This document shows positions 58,435 to 64,000 of a DNA stretch of 64,000 bases, in pieces (position 1 is the stretch's first letter; every line of letters begins with the position of its first letter). Location of the stretch: positions 1 to 64,000 of IMG/VR virus record IMGVR_UViG_3300042319_000800, one strand, 5' to 3'. The position numbers and the translations under genes are program-made. The DNA comes from a virus. A model generated the notes under the pieces. The model saw only the letters and a list, made by a program, of their open reading frames with translations. It was not told the DNA's origin and did not search any database.

Positions 58435-58725
58435 TTATCTTGACATTAATGCTTTTAGTTGTTGAATAATGTCGTTCTGCTCAGGGGGCTCTTCGCCCAC
58501 TGTTTCCTGACCTGTTAGTTTGTCTATAACAGGGCTGTCTTTGCCTGCTGCGGCTTTAGCAAGTTCTAGTTCTTGCTGCTGTGGGCTGATCATCACAGGA
58601 TTTTGCTGCAATTCTGTATCGGCTTCCTCGGGTGGGTTTTGACCAGCAGCATTAACCACAGGATCTTCATCACCATTAATTGTAATGGTAATAGGTACAT
58701 TAATGGTGAATTCTTTTGCTCTCAT
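58435..58725 (-). CDS. Small acidic protein with MRAKEF N-terminus
   Basis: 96 aa. MRAKEFTINVPITITINGDE then a disordered Gln/Pro/Glu-rich region and a C-terminal helix (IIQQLKALMSR). The N-terminus resembles those of 34681 and 61320. Function unknown. A TAAATA element ends 4 nt before the ATG. Confidence 0.7.
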   Translation of the reverse strand: MRAKEFTINVPITITINGDEDPVVNAAGQNPPEEADTELQQNPVMISPQQQELELAKAAAGKDSPVIDKLTGQETVGEEPPEQNDIIQQLKALMSR

Positions 58726-58863
58726 GATGTATTTAGTTGCCGGTTACTTAATCCGGCGCCGAATTTTTTATGGCTCAGCAGTGTAATTACGCCGGCAATT
58801 TACGTTTGCTAGACGGACGCCTGCCCGGTGGGCTAACCGTTACGACAACGGACCTAAGGTGGT
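58726..58863. other. Structured intergenic segment of unknown role
   Basis: About 140 nt, GC-richer than its surroundings, with several inverted repeats: TTGCCGG ... CCGGCAA enclosing about 55 nt, CCGTT-ACGAC-AACGG, and GCCC-ACC-GGGC. No tRNA cloverleaf could be drawn. It holds the TAAATA element (58730-58735) for the downstream gene. Confidence 0.4.
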
Positions 58864-59304
58864 TTAGTTACACCAACTTTGTTTAGCATCGCCGTAATAT
58901 TCGCGTGCTAGACCGTTGGCAATTAATCCTTGACGAATGCTCTGTCCATTGACTAAGATGTCTCCTAGAATGCGACCGCCAAACTTGTCCCAACCGTAGA
59001 TGATAACTTGATGTTTAGGGTGGGATTGAATCGCATGTGTGGTAAATTTGCTGGCCACTAATGCTCTCTCGTTTTCTTGCGGGCACTGTGCTCTGTGTCC
59101 TTTTTCCGGAGTATCAACACCAAATATACGAACTGCTAGTTCTGGCTTTAGTGGAGCAGGAAGGAATGGTGCTGCAATCACAATAGTGTCACCGTCGCTT
59201 ACACGTATAATCTGTGCGTCATAAGTTGCACCTTTAGGTGTCTTTTGTGCTAGAGCAGGAACTGCCGCCACTGCTAATAATAGGGTTAATAATAGTTTTT
59301 TCAT
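58864..59304 (-). CDS. Secreted thermonuclease-like (SNase) protein
   Basis: 146 aa from the ATG at 59304, giving a clean signal peptide (MKKLLLTLLLAVAAVPALAQ). SNase motifs: VSDGDTIVIA, LAVRIFGVDTPEKG, GGRILGDILVNG, GLAREYYG. It cuts DNA or RNA outside the cytoplasm. A TAAATA element overlapping the upstream stop ends 4 nt before the ATG. Its place inside the fibre cluster is odd. Confidence 0.9.
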   Translation of the reverse strand: MKKLLLTLLLAVAAVPALAQKTPKGATYDAQIIRVSDGDTIVIAAPFLPAPLKPELAVRIFGVDTPEKGHRAQCPQENERALVASKFTTHAIQSHPKHQVIIYGWDKFGGRILGDILVNGQSIRQGLIANGLAREYYGDAKQSWCN

Positions 59305-59308
59305 AATG

Positions 59309-59314
59309 TATTTA
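59309..59314 (-). promoter_or_regulatory. TAAATA late-promoter-like element (shared stop codon)
   Basis: ACTTAAATACATT then ATG; the TAA (59312-59314) ends 59312-61024. Confidence 0.5.
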
Positions 59315-61024
59315 AGTAATTTCTTGCCAGCCAATTTGTGCCAGCACGTCTGCGTTGTTTGATGTTGCTGCCATAGTTAGTGTCACAATATCGCTGACTC
59401 CTGCCAATGTTCTGCCTAACTGAAACGCAAACGCATCTGCTCCTAGTTCCGATAGTTCTCTACTGCTGACATAACCAGTTTGTAGTTCTATACCGCCCGA
59501 AACTCCTGTGGCGGCCGTGTCATATTCAACAGTTCCTGAAGTACTGGTTCCTGCCCAAGTAGCACCAGTTAGGGTAGGGTTTAGCACCAATCTCCAACGA
59601 TAGTAATTCACTGTGGGACTCAGCACATCCACTTGTCTGGGCAACACAATAGCATCTAATCTTGTGCTGGCCAATCTAATGCTGACCAACGGATAGTATG
59701 TTCCGGCATTGACCAATCTCAACACACTGGTGCCACGTCCTGCTGATTCGCTGTAGGTAAATGCGTTGTAGCCACCTTCGCTGATTACAGTGGAGCATAT
59801 CTGTCTCATCATACTGGATGAAGCAGTGGCTCCAGTATTGGTTATTTCATAACGCACTGGCAGTACAGCCGTGGTCATATAAGTGGTGGTATTATTCACA
59901 ACATTGGCATGATGGAATGTGTGGCAAAGCACATAAGCACCGTTGACAACAAATCCACAGCGAACACTTCCCACGCCCAACCACTCAATGTCTGTCCAAA
60001 ATATCTGTGTCCTGTCTACATTTAATGCGGCGAATGGATTGTCCCAAGCGTCTTGTCTTATCCTATCTTCAACCAACGCACCTGTACTATAACTTCTTAT
60101 TACCAAATAGTTATATGCGCCATCATTTTCAAAATAGACTCCGTTGTTGGTGGTAAAATATCCCACACGCTGACGCAGGTTGGCCTTGGGAGTGTTCATG
60201 GCAAAAGTGGCCAACACCAGCAGACTCTTGCCTGGCTGATAAGGAAAAACTCTTTTGGTTTCTCGTATGACACTGGATCCATTACTTGTGCTCACTGCCA
60301 GTCTAAATGTAGAACTGTCTGTTTCGTAGACCACTGTGCCGCCAGTGCTGGTGCTACTGCTAAAATCATTGTGGTCGTAATATCTTGCTCTACTGTCAAA
60401 CAGTGTATAAGGCTCACTGACTCGCAGTCTACCAAACGCATCAGTAGATCCTGTGCCCAATGTAAATGTGTTAGTGCCAGTTAGTGTGGCAGTTACCGTA
60501 CCACTGACGGGTATAGGATTACCTGAATCGTTTTTAATCTCTACTTCCGGAAGGCTTGAGATAGCAACTGTGCCAGTTATAGTCCACGGTATTGTACCTT
60601 GGTATACTGTGGAGGTGGTTGGAAAGTTAGTTACAGCAAAACTGGTGTTGCTGATTGTCAGTGTATTGCTTACAAATACAGTTGAAGTAAAATTACTTAC
60701 TGTGACTGTTCCTGTGATAGCAGGTAGAGAAGAAATATTTACAGTTGATGTAAAATTGCTGACTACAACTTGTCCGTTGGTTCCTATGCTAACTGTCCAG
60801 GTGCCTTCTTGACGAACACTAATGCTTTCTAATGCAGCCAGTGTTGATGTACTTAAACTTACAGTGTCAACAATAACATCACCTTCAAGATTGATACCAT
60901 CAACATGTACACGAGCCACGGGTTGCCCCTGGCTGTTGTACTGCATAGTCTTATGAATATTTAGAAGATTGCTCTCCTGTGGATGTTCATAGGCTGTGCT
61001 GTTCTGATAGCGATCAACCGCCAT
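59312..61024 (-). CDS. Large structural protein of the baseplate/fibre cluster
   Basis: 570 aa. N-terminus MAVDRYQNSTAYEHPQESNL; repeated short strands of the VVSNFTSTVxISSLPxITGT type (~85-190), then a globular domain (~200-570; LFDSRARYYDHNDFSSSTST, VGYFTTNNGVYFEND). Proteins like this occur in marine T4-like phages and are probably virion components; exact role unknown. Confidence 0.7.
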   Translation of the reverse strand: MAVDRYQNSTAYEHPQESNLLNIHKTMQYNSQGQPVARVHVDGINLEGDVIVDTVSLSTSTLAALESISVRQEGTWTVSIGTNGQVVVSNFTSTVNISSLPAITGTVTVSNFTSTVFVSNTLTISNTSFAVTNFPTTSTVYQGTIPWTITGTVAISSLPEVEIKNDSGNPIPVSGTVTATLTGTNTFTLGTGSTDAFGRLRVSEPYTLFDSRARYYDHNDFSSSTSTGGTVVYETDSSTFRLAVSTSNGSSVIRETKRVFPYQPGKSLLVLATFAMNTPKANLRQRVGYFTTNNGVYFENDGAYNYLVIRSYSTGALVEDRIRQDAWDNPFAALNVDRTQIFWTDIEWLGVGSVRCGFVVNGAYVLCHTFHHANVVNNTTTYMTTAVLPVRYEITNTGATASSSMMRQICSTVISEGGYNAFTYSESAGRGTSVLRLVNAGTYYPLVSIRLASTRLDAIVLPRQVDVLSPTVNYYRWRLVLNPTLTGATWAGTSTSGTVEYDTAATGVSGGIELQTGYVSSRELSELGADAFAFQLGRTLAGVSDIVTLTMAATSNNADVLAQIGWQEIT

Positions 61025-61026
61025 AA

Positions 61027-61317
61027 TTAATCAGCGTCGATAAGTGTAACGTAACCTAAACCCGTTGGACTGATAAACGCAACGTGCGTTCCTGTAGTAA
61101 CATTAAAATCCATCATAGAGTTTGCAGGAACTACACAGCTGGCAGTCGTTGCAGCAACAGTTCCTGTACCGAATGACATGAACTGGCTAGTACCGTTGGT
61201 TACTACAGTAATACGTCTTGCGGTAATTGCTGTATTAACACTGGCTGCACCTGTTTGCAGTGTGGTGAATTTTGGAGTGGCGCTATTGCTAGCATAAAGG
61301 GTGTGATATCTACTCAT
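61027..61317 (-). CDS. Small structural protein
   Basis: 96 aa. MSRYHTLYASNSATPKFTTL; beta-rich (AITARRITVVTNGTSQFMSF). Two-base gap to the next gene. Possibly a subunit capping the larger neighbour. Confidence 0.7.
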   Translation of the reverse strand: MSRYHTLYASNSATPKFTTLQTGAASVNTAITARRITVVTNGTSQFMSFGTGTVAATTASCVVPANSMMDFNVTTGTHVAFISPTGLGYVTLIDAD

Positions 61318-61319
61318 TG

Positions 61320-61622
61320 TTATTCCTTGGTTTGAAAGTTTGGATACATGCTTACGCTGTCTGATCTAATGTCACTAGGGTTTTTAGGACCGTTTAGTCC
61401 GCCTAGCCCTGCGGCTGTGGTCACGCTGTCAATGCCTTGTACATGCACGTCTGGACTGTTGTCATACATGCCAGCAGATTTAACTTCTACAGGTTCTGCT
61501 GATAATTGTGCAAACAGTTGTGCAAAGGCACCACCGATCGGATCTTGCTGTGTAGATTGTTGGGCGCACTCAACTTGATCAATAAGATCCAGTACGCCAC
61601 GAATAATTTCAGTTGCTCTCAT
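61320..61622 (-). CDS. Small protein with MRATEI N-terminus
   Basis: 100 aa. MRATEIIRGVLDLIDQVECA with a helical first third, then a loop-rich region ending MYPNFQTKE. N-terminus of the MRAxE type shared with other late genes. TAAATA element 6 nt before the ATG. Confidence 0.7.
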   Translation of the reverse strand: MRATEIIRGVLDLIDQVECAQQSTQQDPIGGAFAQLFAQLSAEPVEVKSAGMYDNSPDVHVQGIDSVTTAAGLGGLNGPKNPSDIRSDSVSMYPNFQTKE

Positions 61623-61628
61623 AATGTG

Positions 61629-61634
61629 TATTTA
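61629..61634 (-). promoter_or_regulatory. TAAATA late-promoter-like element close to the start
   Basis: GAGTAAATACACATT then ATG; no Shine-Dalgarno sequence fits between. Confidence 0.5.
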
Positions 61635-61652
61635 CTCGTAAGTTAACACTGA

Positions 61653-64000
61653 TTAGACTATGTTGATAACATTACCCATTACGCCATGGATAGTGCATTG
61701 ATAATACAGTGTAGATGGTGCATTCATTGGCACAGTAAATGTCTGTGTGCCTGCTTGACTGCCTGAAACGCCGTCAGTATAAGCTGCGCCGCCGTCACTT
61801 ACTCTAATAGCAAAGGGATGACTGCCACCCGTAGTGTTGATAAAAGTATAGGTAAATCCTCTGTATAGATATAGCACAGGATCATTAGTGTTGCCTGCAA
61901 CTACACCGGGTCCGCTGAATACGTAATCACTAGTTCCAGTAGATGATACTGACCACGTAATAGAAGCACTAGGGCCAGTTGGCCCTGTATCGCCTTGTGG
62001 TCCTTGTGGTCCAGTTACTCCTTGTGGACCAGTTGGACCTACGTTTCCTTGAACGCCTTGTGAACCACTTGGCCCAGTTGGCCCTGATGGTCCAATAAAT
62101 CCTATGCCGTTTGCTCCACTAGGTCCTGATGGCCCGGTTGGCCCGGTGGGTCCTGTGGCCCCGTCGACTCCTGTGGGTCCCGATGGCCCAGTAGGACCCG
62201 AAGGTCCTGCTACTGCGCTTGCCGGTCCTGCTGGTCCAGTGGCGCCTGATGGGCCAGTAGGTCCTGTATCACCAGATGGTCCTTGTGGACCAGTTGGGCC
62301 TGCACCTGTAGGTCCTGTATCGCCTGGAATTCCTTGAGCACCTGATGGTCCAGTTGGACCAGTTGGACCTACAGCTCCTTGAACACCCTGTGGGCCAGTT
62401 GGACCCACGTCTCCTTGAACGCCTTGTGGACCTTGCGGGCCACCGGATGGGCCAGTTGGACCCACGTCTCCTTGAACGCCTTGTGGACCAGCAGGGCCAG
62501 TTGCACCAGTAGGCCCCTGTGGACCTACGTCTCCTTGAACGCCTTGTGGACCTTGCGGGCCACCGGATGGGCCAGTTGGACCCACGTCTCCTTGAACGCC
62601 TTGTGGACCAGCAGGGCCAGTTGCACCTACCGATCCTTGACCACCGGCAGGGCCAGTTGGACCCACGTCTCCTTGAACGCCTTGTGGACCAGCAGGACCA
62701 GTTGGACCTACAGCTCCTTGACCACCAGCAGGTCCTTGTGGGCCAGTTAGTCCTTGTGATCCGGTACTTGCAACTACAATACCATTTACACTTATATCAC
62801 CTTCGAGTGTAACTTGCAAAGGAATACCGCCAAAATATACGGTGCTAGTCCCAACATACAAACTACGCCATTGTTTATCAGCACTACCTAAATCAAATCT
62901 TATATCATCTGTTGGAATTAAACTGTTTTGCACTTGTAAGTCTGTACCTGTTGCCAGTGACCCTATCTTTGTAAACTTAAATGTTCCTGTTGATGAAAGC
63001 TCCGATGAAACTATGCTAGTAGTAGTAGTTCCGGAGTTAGTAAAAAACATAAACTTGGCAGTGGGGAAAGTCCCTGTGTTTTCAACTCGAACGTGTATTC
63101 TTGCGGGAGCCATGAATTGTGTTGGAGTTCGAGTTGAAAACACAAGCTCTGCAATATTATCATTTTCTAACAAAGGTGTTGGTGCAGTTGCTGTTCCTCT
63201 AGTTCTAACCCATCTAAAATCTAATGCATCTGGTTGATCAAAGTGTTGTGAAAATGACCAACCTGCGGCACCTGGTATAAAAAGTTCTCTAGACCAAGCA
63301 ACACTTGTACCAGTATTAGAGGTAGCACCACCAATAAAAATTACCTGACTATCGAAATTGTAAGACATTGCTAAACTAGGAGAAATTTCTGTATTATTAG
63401 TTGTTCCGTAGAGTGCAAATCTTCCAAATTGACCAGGATTTACTCTTCCTTGTCTAATACCATCTATACTAATTCCGGTTGTTGGATCTACAGATACTTG
63501 GTAATTGTCAAAGTACATGGATGTAGATGCTACATGTATCGTTCCACTGTTTAGGTATAGATTGCCTTGTCCAGTTAGTTCTAACTTTTTAACCCAGGTA
63601 GTTTCCTGTCCGGTGGTAGGGACTGTATAGGTTTCAAATGAATTGTCAGCAACACCGATACCGAATAATGTCTGTGAATCACCCGGTCCCGTATCCCCTA
63701 GAAATAAAACTTGATTTATGTTTGCATCTTCATTTACTAAAACTGTTGATTGCTCGTATGCCGAGGCGAATCCGTATGCTCGATATTCACCTCCGGTAAA
63801 TGGAGTTGATTCTAAGTGACGTATTCTACTATAATTGTCACTATCATAACCTCCAACAACAATAGCTTGACGAATGGTAAGTGTGTTAACATAGACGGTA
63901 TTCCATCTACGTAGGTCAGATCCTAAGTTAAATTGGTTACTAGCATTGGGTAATACATTACCGGAAGTTACTAAGTTTCCAAAGCTATTTAGACTAGTAA
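61653..64000 (-). CDS. Collagen-like tail fibre (GPTGPQG repeats), N-terminus beyond window
   Basis: The frame is open to the right edge (at least 782 residues), so the ATG at 63518 is internal, not the true start: upstream codons read, without a stop, through [20 protein letters not shown] and [17 protein letters not shown]. That motif repeats inside as [21 protein letters not shown] true collagen-like segment ([20 protein letters not shown]-type triplets) spans roughly 62770-61970. The C-terminal ~100 residues ([20 protein letters not shown] ... [11 protein letters not shown]) resemble a cupredoxin-like tip. Confidence 0.85.
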   Translation of the reverse strand, partial: TSLNSFGNLVTSGNVLPNASNQFNLGSDLRRWNTVYVNTLTIRQAIVVGGYDSDNYSRIRHLESTPFTGGEYRAYGFASAYEQSTVLVNEDANINQVLFLGDTGPGDSQTLFGIGVADNSFETYTVPTTGQETTWVKKLELTGQGNLYLNSGTIHVASTSMYFDNYQVSVDPTTGISIDGIRQGRVNPGQFGRFALYGTTNNTEISPSLAMSYNFDSQVIFIGGATSNTGTSVAWSRELFIPGAAGWSFSQHFDQPDALDFRWVRTRGTATAPTPLLENDNIAELVFSTRTPTQFMAPARIHVRVENTGTFPTAKFMFFTNSGTTTTSIVSSELSSTGTFKFTKIGSLATGTDLQVQNSLIPTDDIRFDLGSADKQWRSLYVGTSTVYFGGIPLQVTLEGDISVNGIVVASTGSQGLTGPQGPAGGQGAVGPTGPAGPQGVQGDVGPTGPAGGQGSVGATGPAGPQGVQGDVGPTGPSGGPQGPQGVQGDVGPQGPTGATGPAGPQGVQGDVGPTGPSGGPQGPQGVQGDVGPTGPQGVQGAVGPTGPTGPSGAQGIPGDTGPTGAGPTGPQGPSGDTGPTGPSGATGPAGPASAVAGPSGPTGPSGPTGVDGATGPTGPTGPSGPSGANGIGFIGPSGPTGPSGSQGVQGNVGPTGPQGVTGPQGPQGDTGPTGPSASITWSVSSTGTSDYVFSGPGVVAGNTNDPVLYLYRGFTYTFINTTGGSHPFAIRVSDGGAAYTDGVSGSQAGTQTFTVPMNAPSTLYYQCTIHGVMGNVINIV
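61970..62770. repeat. Collagen-like DNA repeat tract (GP-rich type)
   Basis: Tandem units such as GGACCCACGTCTCCTTGAAC recur many times; a roughly 120-bp block is nearly duplicated at 62400-62480 and 62520-62600. Confidence 0.85.

Noticed and set aside
58741-58863. Possible tRNA gene
   Set aside because: Stems can be drawn but no acceptor stem with matching D, anticodon and T arms was found.

Overview
The window looks like about 64 kb of a large T4-superfamily tailed phage (myovirus) infecting a Gram-negative, probably proteobacterial, aquatic host. The evidence is gene-dense, AT-rich DNA with almost everything on the minus strand, start/stop overlaps of the ATGA or TAATG type, class Ia ribonucleotide reductase with glutaredoxin, PstS, nicotinamide phosphoribosyltransferase, a PAAR/peptidase spike, prohead-core-like proteins and very long repetitive tail-fibre genes. 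No integrase, transposase, CRISPR array or conventional tRNA was recognised. The left edge cuts a TROVE/vWA gene and the right edge cuts a collagen-like fibre gene.

Left part (about 1-26 kb, host takeover and metabolism, read right to left). In window order it holds: a Ro60-like TROVE/vWA protein beside an AAA+ ATPase; an NAD+ salvage block (nicotinamide phosphoribosyltransferase, macro-domain protein, NMN adenylyltransferase-Nudix); an AhpD / class II aldolase / AhpC operon; small unknown genes including three very small basic peptides; HNH and ParB-like proteins; a DEDD exonuclease; ribosomal protein S21; ClpX; a membrane coiled-coil protein; PstS preceded by a Pho box; a circularly permuted two-piece tmRNA; a cold-shock protein; a PAAR-peptidase; glutaredoxin, IscA, IscU, NrdB and NrdA. 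Several intergenic gaps carry near-consensus sigma-70 promoters (TTGACA / TATAAT, 17-18 bp spacing), many overlapping hairpins or the stop codon of the preceding gene.

Right part (about 26-64 kb, virion). In window order: a beta-helix tail protein, a PD-(D/E)XK nuclease, a head-core-like cluster, a small plus-strand island (33.6-34.6 kb), a SprT-like metallopeptidase, a four-domain glycosyltransferase/FkbM methyltransferase, and a 25-kb adhesin locus built from LamG repeats, TIG/IPT domains, glycine-rich proteins, collagen-like GYTGSQG and GPTGPQG repeats, and twelve putative-Ig repeats. Gene starts here are preceded by a TAAATA element like the T4 late promoter. In seven cases the TAA of this element is also the stop codon of the upstream gene.

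Working together: the most notable theme is a phage-owned translation and protein-turnover set (S21, tmRNA with an LAA-ending tag, and ClpX that keeps a VGF loop resembling the ClpP-docking IGF loop and the RKH loop) beside an NAD+/ADP-ribose set and an AhpC/AhpD peroxide-defence set. Function calls come from motifs read by eye; no database search was possible.
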